DNA of 64,000 nt from Alphaproteobacteria bacterium UBA1301 (GTDB lineage: Bacteria; Pseudomonadota; Alphaproteobacteria; Micropepsales; Micropepsaceae), in contig DBUB01000010.1 in NCBI GenBank assembly GCA_002307725.1, positions 496,001-560,000 of the forward strand, read 5' to 3'. Shown here in pieces: positions 49,088 to 58,664 of this stretch. The notes under the pieces were generated by a model. That model ran no database searches and was not told where the DNA came from. It saw only the letters and a list, made by a program, of their open reading frames with translations. A program made the position numbers and the translations under genes. Each line of letters starts with the position of its first letter. The stretch's first letter is position 1.

Positions 49088-52000
49088 GTGAAGAACTTCG
49101 TCCAATTGAAAAACATCCTGCTTGGCGGCGCTGCCGTCGGCATGTTCATGCTTCCTGCAATGGCGCAGGACCAACAGCTGGAAACAGTGACGGTAACCGG
49201 TATCCGCGCCAGCTTGGCGTCGGCGCAAGCGATCAAACAGAACTCCGACCAGGTGGTCGATTCGATCACCGCCGTCGACATCGGCGCACTGCCTGACCGC
49301 AACGTCGCTGAAGCCCTGCAACGCGTACCGGGCGTGACGTTGGTGCGCGGCGATACGCCGAACGATCTGGTCCGCATGGGTTCGACCGGCAATAACGTGT
49401 TCGTCCGTGGCCTGTCATGGGTGCAGACGACGATGAACGGCCGCAACGAATTCTCTGCCATTGATGGCCGCACGTTGGCCTTTTCCGACGTTTCGGCGGA
49501 CCTGCTCTCCGGCGTTGATGTCTTCAAGAGCCCGACGGCCAAACAGATCGAAGGCGGCATTGGCGGCGTGATCGACCTGAAGACTCGCAAGCCGTTCGAT
49601 CAGGATGGCCGCAAGTTCGCGATCTCCGGCGATTACACCTATGGCGATATGGTTGACCGTGCACTGCCGTCGGGCAATGCCCTGTACAGCGATCGCTTCA
49701 ACACCCGCATCGGCGAAATCGGTGTCCTGGCGTCGATTGACTGGCAGGATCAGATGTCTCGTACCTCGGGCATCAACCTGAATACCTTCGATTGCTGGAC
49801 CTCCGGCGGCACGAAATATCAGGCGACCGCGACCGACAGCACCTACAGTGACTGCGTGTCGGCCTCCGACAGCAAAATGGCCCCGTCCGGCTTTGCCTGG
49901 CGCCAGTTGGATTATCGTCAGCAGCGCTTGGCGGCGAACGTCGTGCTGCAGTGGCGTCCCAACGAAAAGCTGGAATTCACGTTGAGCGGCTTCAACACGT
50001 TTGCCAACTTCAACGACGTTGAGCATTACGTGTATATGGACACCAGTTCGTACGCCACGTACATCGCGACCGCGAATTACGATTCGAAGAACAACTGGAC
50101 CGGCGGATCGGGCAAGCTGTCGGGCATCGACACCCGCGCCGGCGCCGGCCACAACCGCACCAGCGATATCAGCATCAATGCGAAGTGGACGCCGACCGAC
50201 AATCTCGAGATTTCGTTCGACTCCCAGTTCGTCGAAAGCGACCGTCAGTACCTGAACAACACGTTCGCTACCGGTGTGCGGAACGCACAGGAAATCTCCC
50301 TCGACATCTCCGACAAGAATTCGCCGAAGATTTCCTATACGGATGCGTCCGGTTCGTTGTCCGACCCCGATAACTACTATTGGTATTGGGCGATGGACCA
50401 CATGGAATACAATTCGGCCCATGCCTTCGCCAACCGCGTTGACGCCAGCTATAAGTTCAACGGTGAAGGTCTGTTTGGCTTCATCAAGAGTGTTGAAGTC
50501 GGCTTCCGGGCGGAAAACAAGTACTCGGTTCAGCGTGCGACAGGCTATAACTGGGCGTCGATCGACCCGATGGGCTGGGGCGCTTCGGGCGTGACGCTGG
50601 CCGGCAACTTTACCGGCTCGTCGTATACCGCAATGGACGGTACCACGGTGAGCGCCACGAGCATCAGCGATAACGTCAAGAAGCTGAACAGCTATGGCGA
50701 ATTGTTCCACTATAATAACGTGTTCGGCAGTGGAGTTCCGGCCCTGTACGTCCCTGCCAAATCCTTGGTGTTGATGAACACCTATGCCGCGACCGAGCTG
50801 ACCCACTCGCTCAACGTCGGCTGGGGTGGCTGGAACAGCTACACCTACGATGTCGGGTGCAAGTCACAACAGGTTACCTGCCTCGCGGCCTATGAAAACA
50901 CCACTGTGGGCAGCAACGTCTCGGGCAACACAATCAGCCCGCAGACGCAAGATAGCTATGCCGGCTATGCCCAGGTGAACTTCGCCAAGAGCACCTTCTT
51001 CGGCTGGGATATTCCAATCGACGGAAACTTCGGTGTTCGCGTCGTGCAAACCCAGCATGTCACGGAGACCGGCAAGGTCGTCATGCCGTCCGCGCCGAAC
51101 GTCGCCACCGCCTACTCTGGTAACGATGGCTGCACTAAAGCGTTGGGCCAGGAAATGTCGGCTGGCGATGCCACCACGATCATCACGAACTGCGACGATT
51201 ACGCTAAGGCCGTTGCGTTCTGGGGTGACTATTCCAACGCGTCCTATTCCACCCCGCGCGATCCAGTCAGCAATCATTACTGGAACGTTCTGCCGAGCTT
51301 CAACCTGCGCGCCGTGTTATCCAGCACCGTGCAGGCCCGCTTGGGGTATTCCGAGACGATGTTGCGTCCGGAATTCAAATACACCGCCAACGACGCGGCG
51401 TATTCGTTCAACTGGGGCGGATCGAGCACGGCCAAGGCCTTCTCGTTCGAGTCGACTCCTTCGGGTTACGGCTACAATCCGTTGCTGAAGCCGATGCATT
51501 CGACCAATCTTGATGCCAGCGTGGAATGGTACTTCTCGCAGAGCGGCAGCTTGACGGCTTCGGTCTTTGGCAAACGCATCAGCAACTACATCTACACCCA
51601 GACCGCAACGGAGTCCGTCCTCAGCCCATCAGGCGCGTCGATGGACTTCTCGAACACCACCTATGTCAACGGTACGAAGGGTGGCGTCGACGGTTGGGAA
51701 TTGGCCTATCAGCAGTTCTATGATTTTCTGCCCGGCTGGTGGAGCGGCTTCGGATTCCAGGCGAACTACACCAAGATCTTCAACTGGGGTGGCCACAACA
51801 ACAGCGGCTACATTGGCGCGTCTGACGCCGTCGCGAGCGGCAACGCCGACCTGCCAATGGAAGGCATGTCGAAGGACAGTTACAACCTGGCTCTGATGTA
51901 CGCGAAGTACGACATCGACGCCCGCTTGGCCTGGAACTGGCGTTCGACCTTCATGTCGTCGTCGGCCAATGCCAACGCACCGCGTGAACCGGTGTGGCTG

Positions 52001-52189
52001 GAAAACTACGGCCAGCTCGATGGGTCGGTGTTCTATTCCTTCTGGGACCACTACAAAATCGGTGTCCAGGTCACCAATATCACCGGTTCGGAATTCTATA
52101 CGGATGAAGGCTATGCCGATTATCATCCGCGTACGAACTGGATCGCAACGGACCGCAAGTACGCGATCGTCGTGCGTGCGAACTGGTAA
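49088..52189 (+). CDS. TonB-dependent outer-membrane receptor
   Basis: A 1033-residue receptor with signal peptide, TonB box region (ETVTVTGIRASL) and plug domain (VVDSITAVDIGALPDRNVAEALQRVPGV, cut here to its recognisable blocks LPDRNVAEAL and RVPGVTL). It continues with a 22-strand barrel that ends in IVVRANW with a terminal aromatic residue. The 'IRASLASAQAIKQNSDQ' start marks the subfamily used for oligosaccharides in Caulobacter, xanthomonads and relatives. It should import xyloglucan oligosaccharides. The start is GTG 49088 after GGAGGG. A strong terminator follows. Confidence 0.95.
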   Translation: MKNFVQLKNILLGGAAVGMFMLPAMAQDQQLETVTVTGIRASLASAQAIKQNSDQVVDSITAVDIGALPDRNVAEALQRVPGVTLVRGDTPNDLVRMGSTGNNVFVRGLSWVQTTMNGRNEFSAIDGRTLAFSDVSADLLSGVDVFKSPTAKQIEGGIGGVIDLKTRKPFDQDGRKFAISGDYTYGDMVDRALPSGNALYSDRFNTRIGEIGVLASIDWQDQMSRTSGINLNTFDCWTSGGTKYQATATDSTYSDCVSASDSKMAPSGFAWRQLDYRQQRLAANVVLQWRPNEKLEFTLSGFNTFANFNDVEHYVYMDTSSYATYIATANYDSKNNWTGGSGKLSGIDTRAGAGHNRTSDISINAKWTPTDNLEISFDSQFVESDRQYLNNTFATGVRNAQEISLDISDKNSPKISYTDASGSLSDPDNYYWYWAMDHMEYNSAHAFANRVDASYKFNGEGLFGFIKSVEVGFRAENKYSVQRATGYNWASIDPMGWGASGVTLAGNFTGSSYTAMDGTTVSATSISDNVKKLNSYGELFHYNNVFGSGVPALYVPAKSLVLMNTYAATELTHSLNVGWGGWNSYTYDVGCKSQQVTCLAAYENTTVGSNVSGNTISPQTQDSYAGYAQVNFAKSTFFGWDIPIDGNFGVRVVQTQHVTETGKVVMPSAPNVATAYSGNDGCTKALGQEMSAGDATTIITNCDDYAKAVAFWGDYSNASYSTPRDPVSNHYWNVLPSFNLRAVLSSTVQARLGYSETMLRPEFKYTANDAAYSFNWGGSSTAKAFSFESTPSGYGYNPLLKPMHSTNLDASVEWYFSQSGSLTASVFGKRISNYIYTQTATESVLSPSGASMDFSNTTYVNGTKGGVDGWELAYQQFYDFLPGWWSGFGFQANYTKIFNWGGHNNSGYIGASDAVASGNADLPMEGMSKDSYNLALMYAKYDIDARLAWNWRSTFMSSSANANAPREPVWLENYGQLDGSVFYSFWDHYKIGVQVTNITGSEFYTDEGYADYHPRTNWIATDRKYAIVVRANW

Positions 52190-52213
52190 GCTACGGCTTG
52201 CAACGACTGAGAA

Positions 52214-52244
52214 GCCCCCCGGTTTTCCGGGGGGCATTTTTTTT
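52214..52244 (+). terminator. Terminator of the receptor gene
   Basis: A 9-bp stem (GCCCCCCGG) with loop TTTT is followed by A and eight or nine Ts, 25 bases after the stop. A textbook Rho-independent terminator. Confidence 0.92.
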
Positions 52245-52278
52245 GGGGGGCACGGGGGAAAATGCTAGCGTTCCGTTG

Positions 52279-53718
52279 TCAGGCCAAGGCCGCGCGCAAA
52301 GTGGAAAGGTAAGGCAAATAGGCCCGCGCCCGTCCGACCGAGCTCTGGTAGAGCGGCTGGCGTACCTGATGGAAGCTCGCCGTGGCGACGGCCCGTTCGG
52401 TTTTGTGGAATTCGAGGCAGCGCGCGTCCCATGCGAGTCCACAGTAGTCCACCATGCGCCGCGCCATCGCGGGCAGATCTTTCACCAGCTCTTCGTATTG
52501 GACTTCGAGCATCGCGCCGTCGGGCAGCACCGCGCGCCAATGGGCCATCAGCGTCTCGTAGGCCTTGTAATAGCGGCCGAGTTCGCCCTGATCGTAGGCG
52601 AAGCCGATCGCTCCGGCGAAGGTCTGCTGAAAGCACGAGAAGCAGGTGTCCAGTGGATCGCGCCGGACATGGATGATCCGCGCACCCGGCAGCGCCAGAT
52701 GAATCAGGCCCACGTTACGGAAATTGTATGGGAATTTGTCGACGACGCGCTGTGCCACCGGCGCGATCGCCGCCACTTTGGCGACATAGGCCTCGCCGAG
52801 CCGCGCCAGCGCGCGCGTGGTTAGCCCAGACGGAAAATCGGCACCAACAAGATCGGGCAGGGTGGTGATTTCGCCGGCGCCGTGCACGTCCGGATGGCTG
52901 GCCAGGATCTGTTCGACCAGTGAGGTGCCCGAACGCGGCATGCCGACGACGAACACCGGCAGCGGGCTCGCAAAGCCGGAGCCGCGCCATGCCGCGATGT
53001 GTTTGGGGGAGAAGGCGGTGGCAATCGTGTGCATCAGCCCGAGCTCGCGCGCTTCGTCATAGGCAACAAGGGTGCGTTTGATTGCATTGCCCGTCGCGAG
53101 ATGGGCGAAGGCGTCTGCGATCCGGTTTTGGTCGCCATAGGCTTTCGCCAGCAGGAAGTGCAGGGTGGAGCGGTCCAGTTCGTCAAGTGCCGCTTCGCGC
53201 TCTGCCAATAGCTCCAGTGTCGAGATGGCGTTGGTGACCTGCTTGGTGTTTCCGGTGTGGATCAGCACGTGGTAGTAGGTGGGTACCGTGGCATCGATCA
53301 TCAGCGCCCGTTCGCTAGCGCGGCAGGCCTCTACCGTCCGGCCCAGGTTCAGAAGCGCGCAGGCCATTCCGTAGTGGGCGGGCGCGTAGCGCGGGTAGCG
53401 GCTTAGGATGTGCCGGCAATTCTCCAGGATCGCATTGCAGCGCGCCTCTTCGTTTGCGATGGCATCGACATCCTGGCAGACCGTACGAAGATGGGGATCA
53501 AGCCCGACCGCGGCTTCAAGAGCGGCCATCGCGCCTCGCGGCCGGCCCAGTTTCAACAGCACGTCGGCGAGCGCGGTCCGCGGTTCAATCGCCTGCGGCG
53601 CGGCGGCAACGGCCTGCTCCAACGCCGTTGCGGCCTCGTTGAACCGGCCCTGCCGATACAGCGCCTGCGCCAAAACGAATGCTCTCTGTGCGGCGGAGTT
53701 TAGATTGTTTTCAGTCAT
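52279..53718 (-). CDS. TPR-sulfotransferase
   Basis: A 479-residue protein. TPR helices (residues about 5-215, for example ALYRQGRFNEAATALEQAV and AHYGMACALLNLGRTVEACR) precede a sulfotransferase domain. That domain has the 5' phosphosulfate loop VGMPRSGTSLVEQ, the 3'-phosphate site HVRRDPLDTCFS and a histidine-containing GAGEITTLP segment. Such TPR-sulfotransferases often lie beside TonB-dependent receptors in Alphaproteobacteria; their acceptor is not known. ATG 53718 is preferred, as an upstream ATG adds only eight odd residues. It converges with the receptor gene. Confidence 0.85.
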   Translation of the reverse strand: MTENNLNSAAQRAFVLAQALYRQGRFNEAATALEQAVAAAPQAIEPRTALADVLLKLGRPRGAMAALEAAVGLDPHLRTVCQDVDAIANEEARCNAILENCRHILSRYPRYAPAHYGMACALLNLGRTVEACRASERALMIDATVPTYYHVLIHTGNTKQVTNAISTLELLAEREAALDELDRSTLHFLLAKAYGDQNRIADAFAHLATGNAIKRTLVAYDEARELGLMHTIATAFSPKHIAAWRGSGFASPLPVFVVGMPRSGTSLVEQILASHPDVHGAGEITTLPDLVGADFPSGLTTRALARLGEAYVAKVAAIAPVAQRVVDKFPYNFRNVGLIHLALPGARIIHVRRDPLDTCFSCFQQTFAGAIGFAYDQGELGRYYKAYETLMAHWRAVLPDGAMLEVQYEELVKDLPAMARRMVDYCGLAWDARCLEFHKTERAVATASFHQVRQPLYQSSVGRARAYLPYLSTLRAALA

Positions 53719-53911
53719 TGCCCTCAATACTACCCAACTCACGTCGATGTGATCGCGTCACCGTGTGACACGGACACCCTGCCGTCAACACACCGCTCCA
53801 TTTGCCGCCTTGCCCGGTTGCGCGAACGGTCTTGTTGGTGACTCGCGCTTTTGTGCCGACTGGGCTTGCAGAGCCCTGGTTTCCGCGCCAAAGTCCGCAG
53901 CCGAAAGCGCT

Positions 53912-53922
53912 GTCATATAAAT
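53912..53922 (+). promoter_or_regulatory. Shared promoter element GTCATATAAAT (GH35 gene)
   Basis: Third copy of the element, 40 bases before the GH35-like start. It overlaps AAGCGCTGT (53905-53913) and is followed by TCATACAA, a near repeat of its own TCATATAA. Confidence 0.6.
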
Positions 53923-53962
53923 CATACAAGCGGTCTTGCGCCAACCCGGTGAGGAACCTCCC

Positions 53963-55621
53963 ATGCAATGTTCGCGCGTCATCATTGCGTCGCTGATTGC
54001 CCTATCTTTCGTCGTGGCGGGCTGCGGCCCCAAGAAGCACAACACCTCCGTGGTCTCGGCGGCGCCGGTTCCCGAGATCGTGCAGAAGAACGGGCGTACG
54101 GCCTTGATGGTCGACGGCGCACCGTTCCTGATGCTGGGTGTGCAAGCCAACAACGCCGCCAACTATCCTTCGCAGTTGCCGAAGATATGGCCAGCGGTCG
54201 AACAGCTCCACGCCAACACGCTCGAGATTCCGGTCGCTTGGGAGCAGATCGAGCCTACCGAAGGCCGCTTCGATTTTGCCTGGGTCGATACCCTGGTGAA
54301 AGAGGCCCGCATCCACGACACCCGTCTGGTGCTCTTGTGGTTTGCGACCTGGAAGAACACCGGTCCCGCCTATACGCCAGCCTGGGTAAAACTCGACGGC
54401 AAGCGGTTCCCGCATCTGATCGACGCCAAAGGGCAGGTGAGTTCCGTGCTGTCGCCGCATTTCCGCACCACGCTGGAGGCCGACAAGAAGGCGTTCGTCG
54501 CCTTGATGAGTCATCTCAAGGAAATCGATCCACAGCGCACCGTCTTGATGGTACAGGTCGAGAATGAGCCGGGCACCTACAAGAGCGCGCGCGATTATTC
54601 GCCGGCGGCGCAAAAGCTGTTCGCAGGACCGGTGCCGGAAAAGCTGGTAAAGCACTTCAACAAGCAGCCCGGTACTTGGGCGCAAGTGTTCGGCAAGAAT
54701 GCCGACGAATATTTCCACGCTTGGTCGATCGCCAGCTATATCGAAGACGTCGCCGCGGCGGGCAAGGCGGTCTATCCGCTGCCGATGTATGTCAACGCCG
54801 CGCTGCGCGATCCGATCAAGCCGGACGCCGATCCTTTGACCTATGCCGCCGGTGGGCCGACCTGGAACGTACTCGGCATCTATCATCTTGCGGCACCGTC
54901 GATCTTCACCGCCGCGCCAGACATCTATTCGCATGACGGCGCCACCGTCTTTGCGCATATGGACCGCTACACAGTGCCGGGAAATCCGCTGATGATCGTC
55001 GAGATCGGCTCGTCGCAGGATTTTGCCCGCTACGTCTACGCTGCAATGGGCCATCGCACGCTCGGCTTTGCGCCGTTCGGGATCGACTTCACCGGCTATT
55101 CCAACTGGCCGCTGGGGGCCAAGGTGGTTGACGCCGAAACCGTGGCGCCGTTCGCCACCAATTTTAAAGTGCTCCACACGATGAGCCGCGAATGGGCCAA
55201 GCTCGCTTACGAGAGCGATGTCTGGGGCGTGTCCGAACCCGACGATCACAAGGCGCAGGAGATCAATCTCGGCCGCTGGAAAGCGACGGTCTCCTATCAG
55301 GAATGGCAGTTCGGCTTGAAGGAGTGGGATCCGAAAGGCGCCAATGGCATTCCGGCCGGCAGCGAGAATCCGGAAGGCGGCGTCGCGATTGCGCGTCTCG
55401 GGCCCGACGAATTCCTCGTTACCGGCATTCACGCCCGTGCCACGTTCAATCTTGCCAATCCCAAGAGTGCGGACGGCATGCAGTTCCTCAGCGTCGAAGA
55501 AGGGCATTACGCCAACGGTAAGTGGGTATTCGAGCGCGTCTGGAACGGCGATCAGACCGACTGGGGCCTGAACTTCACCGACACGCCGCGGATCCTGCGC
55601 GTCAAACTGGCAACCTACTGA
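53963..55621 (+). CDS. GH35-like beta-galactosidase lipoprotein (DUF5597-type)
   Basis: A 552-residue lipoprotein (lipobox VAGC after a hydrophobic stretch). The catalytic barrel begins GRTALMVDGAPFLMLGVQAN and carries the acid/base Glu in VQVENEPGTY and a second Glu in MIVEIGSSQDF, as in GH35 and GH42-like enzymes. The C-terminal beta domain matches the DUF5597 module of such proteins. It should remove galactose from xyloglucan side chains. The same GH35 type occurs in the Cellvibrio xyloglucan cluster. It is followed by a GH31 gene after 83 bases, probably in one transcript. Confidence 0.85.
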   Translation: MQCSRVIIASLIALSFVVAGCGPKKHNTSVVSAAPVPEIVQKNGRTALMVDGAPFLMLGVQANNAANYPSQLPKIWPAVEQLHANTLEIPVAWEQIEPTEGRFDFAWVDTLVKEARIHDTRLVLLWFATWKNTGPAYTPAWVKLDGKRFPHLIDAKGQVSSVLSPHFRTTLEADKKAFVALMSHLKEIDPQRTVLMVQVENEPGTYKSARDYSPAAQKLFAGPVPEKLVKHFNKQPGTWAQVFGKNADEYFHAWSIASYIEDVAAAGKAVYPLPMYVNAALRDPIKPDADPLTYAAGGPTWNVLGIYHLAAPSIFTAAPDIYSHDGATVFAHMDRYTVPGNPLMIVEIGSSQDFARYVYAAMGHRTLGFAPFGIDFTGYSNWPLGAKVVDAETVAPFATNFKVLHTMSREWAKLAYESDVWGVSEPDDHKAQEINLGRWKATVSYQEWQFGLKEWDPKGANGIPAGSENPEGGVAIARLGPDEFLVTGIHARATFNLANPKSADGMQFLSVEEGHYANGKWVFERVWNGDQTDWGLNFTDTPRILRVKLATY

Positions 55622-55704
55622 GCGCTTCCCAAAGCGTGGGAACCAGTTCTTCGGATAAGAAGCACGACAAGAAAATTGACAAAACATCTCTGGAGAGAAA
55701 CGCG

Positions 55705-58623
55705 ATGAACGCGAAGAAGGCATTGTTGATCTCGGTCGCGGTGACTGCCTTGGCGGTCACTGGCGCGTGCTCCTCCGTCAACTGGTTTGCGCCGAAGCCG
55801 CCTCCGGTCGCGCCGCAGCTCGCATGGGAGAAGACCGGTGACGGCCTCGTCGTCACGCCGACTACCGGCCCGGCAAAAAAAGTCAAGCTGGTGGTGATGA
55901 CGGACTCCATCATCCACGTTACGGCAACGGCAGATGCAGCGTCGGTCCCGGCGCCAAGCCTGATCGTGCAGGCGGCACCGGCCGCTGCCAAATTCGATGT
56001 CAGCGCCGACGGCGATGTCGTTATGCTCAAAACCGCAAAACTCTCCGCGCGAGTCTCGCTGAAGACAGGCGAGGTGAAATTCCTCGACGCCGAGGGCAAG
56101 CCGGTGCTGACCGATGCGGGCTCGACCTTCACGCCGGTCAAGGTTGACGGCAAGAATTTCTATGCCGTGCGCGCCGAGTTCAATCGCGGCAGTGATGAAG
56201 GTTTCTACGGTCTCGGTCAGCACCAGAACGGCCAGATGAACTACAACGGCGAAGACGTGATCCTCGCCCAGCACAATATGGACGTTGCGGTACCGTTCGT
56301 GGTTTCCACAAAGAACTACGGCGTGTTGTGGGACAACTATTCGATTACGCGTTTTGGTTACCCCGACGAATATCCCACGCTCGGCGCCCAGCTCACGCTG
56401 TACGATGCGAACGGCAACAAGGGCGGGTTGACCGCGCGCTACACCGATAAGGGTAAGCTGCTTGCCGAGCGTGTCGAGTCCGATCCCAATTACCAATTCA
56501 TCGAGGATTCGAAGAATTATCCGCCGGGCGTCGGCAATCCGGAAGGCAAGCCGGTGCGTAATGGCGATCCGGTGCCGACGTCGAAGACGCTGACCGTGAC
56601 CTATGACGGCGCGCTCGAAACCCAAAAGACCGGCGTGCACAAATTCCGCGTCTACGTCTCGGGTTATTTCAAGCTATGGCTCGACGGCAAGCTGGTGATG
56701 GATAGCTGGCGCCAAGGTTGGCAGGGTTGGTACCGCAACGTCGAAATCCCGATGACCGCGGGTCACAAGGTTGTCTTCAAGGCGGAGTGGAAGACCGAAG
56801 GCAACGCCTATCTGCGTTTCCTGCATCTCGATCCGCTGCCCGAGGCCGAGCGCCACGAGTTGTCGCTGCATTCCGACGTCGCCAAGGCGATCGATTACTA
56901 TTACGTCGCCGGGGACAATCTCGATGGCGTCATCGCCGGCTATCGTCATCTCACCGGTTCGGCCGCATTGATGCCGCAGTGGACCTACGGCTTCTGGCAG
57001 AGCCGCCAGCGCTACGAAACCCAGGACCAACTCGTCGGCGTGTTCAAGGAGTATCGCAAGCTGGGGCTGCCGCTTGACGCCATTGTGCAGGATTGGCGCT
57101 ATTGGAAAGACCCCGAATGGGGCAGCCACGACTTCGATGCCAGCCGCTTCCCCAACCCGCCGAAAATGTTCGATGACGTTCACAAGATGAACGGCCATGT
57201 GATGCTGGTGATCTGGCCGAAATTCTATGCCGGTCTCGCCAATTACAAGGAGTTCGACGACAAGGGCCTGATGTACCGCTATGCGATCGATCAGGATTAC
57301 AAAGACTGGGTCGGTCCCGGCTACCCGTCGTCGAATTACGATGTCTATTCCAAAGAAGCGCGCGACATCTATTGGAACCAGGTCGAGAAGAAACTCGATA
57401 AGCTGGTTGCGCCCGATGCCTGGTGGATGGACAATGATGAGCCCGACATCCACTCCAACATGTCGATGGATGTGCAGACCAAAATGCGCGGGCCGACGGT
57501 CGCGGGGCCGGGTGCCGAGTTCTACAATTCCTATCCTTTGATGCACGTCTGCGGCTTCTATGACCATTGGCAGGCGGCGCATCCCGACAAGCGCACCTTC
57601 ATTCTCACGCGCTCCGGTTTTGCCGGGCTGCAGCGCTGCAATGCGGCGGTGTGGAGCGGCGACATCGCCTCGCGCTGGAGCGATATGAAGGAACAGATCT
57701 CGGCCGGTGTGAACTTCTCGATGTCGGGCATTCCGAACTGGACCTTCGACATCGGCGGCTACACGACGGAAGACCGCTACTCTGCCAAGAAGCCCAAACC
57801 GGCCGACAAGGCGGAATTCACCGAGCTTTATACCCGCTGGTACGAATTCGGTGCCTTTGTGCCGCTGTTCCGCAGTCACGGCGAACTTGTGAAGCGCGAG
57901 ACCTTCGAAGTCGCCAAGCCGGGAACGCCGGTTTACAACATCCTCGCCTTCTACGACCGGCTGCGTTACCGGCTGCTGCCTTATATCTACACGCTCGCCG
58001 CTGACACCTATCACAAGGCCGGCACCATGATGCGCGGGCTGGTGATGGATTTCCCGAACGACGCCAAGGTGAAGAACATCGCCGACGAATACATGTTCGG
58101 ACCCAGCTTCCTGGTGGCACCGGTGACGGACTACAAGGCGAAAACGCGCGAAGTGTACTTGCCCGCTGGAACCCGCTGGTACGACTTCTACACCGGCGCG
58201 GTGTTCGACGGCGGCCAGACCATCACCGCCGCTGCGCCGCTCGACAAGATGCCGTTGTTCGTCAAGCAAGGCGCCATCGTGCCGACCGGGGTGAAAGTTC
58301 AGTACACGAACGAAAAACCCGGCGCGCCGGTCACGCTCACGGTCTATACCGGCAAGGACGGCCATTTCGACCTCTATGAAGATGACGGCTCCTCCACCGG
58401 CTACCGGAAGGGTGCGTTTGCCCGCATTCCGGTGAGTTACAACGAAGCGACCGGCACGGTCACCATCGGCGCCCGCAAGGGCGCGTTCCCAGGCATGGTT
58501 GACAGCCGCACGTTCAAGGTGCGCTTCATCTCCGGCGCCACCAAGACCGCGCTCGACTTCGACGCCAAGAACGCTGAGACCGTGCACTACAGCGGTCAGG
58601 CGGTGGAAGTGAAGAAGAAGTAA
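55705..58623 (+). CDS. Second GH31 alpha-xylosidase-type enzyme with PA14 domain, lipoprotein
   Basis: A 972-residue lipoprotein (lipobox VTGAC). GH31 N-domain (DEGFYGLGQHQNGQMNYNG), then a PA14 domain inserted before the barrel (TGVHKFRVYVSGYFKLWLDG, where the first GH31 has its PA14 after the barrel). The nucleophile Asp is in WWMDNDEPD and the acid/base Asp in VWSGDIASRW. The two GH31 enzymes of the locus therefore differ in PA14 position and probably in side-chain preference or localisation. GGAG precedes ATG 55705. Confidence 0.9.
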   Translation: MNAKKALLISVAVTALAVTGACSSVNWFAPKPPPVAPQLAWEKTGDGLVVTPTTGPAKKVKLVVMTDSIIHVTATADAASVPAPSLIVQAAPAAAKFDVSADGDVVMLKTAKLSARVSLKTGEVKFLDAEGKPVLTDAGSTFTPVKVDGKNFYAVRAEFNRGSDEGFYGLGQHQNGQMNYNGEDVILAQHNMDVAVPFVVSTKNYGVLWDNYSITRFGYPDEYPTLGAQLTLYDANGNKGGLTARYTDKGKLLAERVESDPNYQFIEDSKNYPPGVGNPEGKPVRNGDPVPTSKTLTVTYDGALETQKTGVHKFRVYVSGYFKLWLDGKLVMDSWRQGWQGWYRNVEIPMTAGHKVVFKAEWKTEGNAYLRFLHLDPLPEAERHELSLHSDVAKAIDYYYVAGDNLDGVIAGYRHLTGSAALMPQWTYGFWQSRQRYETQDQLVGVFKEYRKLGLPLDAIVQDWRYWKDPEWGSHDFDASRFPNPPKMFDDVHKMNGHVMLVIWPKFYAGLANYKEFDDKGLMYRYAIDQDYKDWVGPGYPSSNYDVYSKEARDIYWNQVEKKLDKLVAPDAWWMDNDEPDIHSNMSMDVQTKMRGPTVAGPGAEFYNSYPLMHVCGFYDHWQAAHPDKRTFILTRSGFAGLQRCNAAVWSGDIASRWSDMKEQISAGVNFSMSGIPNWTFDIGGYTTEDRYSAKKPKPADKAEFTELYTRWYEFGAFVPLFRSHGELVKRETFEVAKPGTPVYNILAFYDRLRYRLLPYIYTLAADTYHKAGTMMRGLVMDFPNDAKVKNIADEYMFGPSFLVAPVTDYKAKTREVYLPAGTRWYDFYTGAVFDGGQTITAAAPLDKMPLFVKQGAIVPTGVKVQYTNEKPGAPVTLTVYTGKDGHFDLYEDDGSSTGYRKGAFARIPVSYNEATGTVTIGARKGAFPGMVDSRTFKVRFISGATKTALDFDAKNAETVHYSGQAVEVKKK

Positions 58624-58638
58624 GACGGGGCCAGAAAA

Positions 58639-58664
58639 TTCCGGCCGGGGTCACTCGGCCGGAA
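58639..58664 (-). terminator. Terminator between the convergent GH31 and gntR genes
   Basis: A 9-bp stem (TTCCGGCCG) with an 8-base loop that includes the gntR stop codon. On the minus strand it is followed by TTTTCT, so it mainly ends gntR. Confidence 0.7.

Noticed and set aside
54002..55723. 573-residue minus-strand frame
   Set aside because: Antisense shadow of the GH35-like gene, which has clear catalytic motifs and a lipobox.
56674..58587. 637-residue minus-strand frame
   Set aside because: Antisense shadow of the second GH31 gene.
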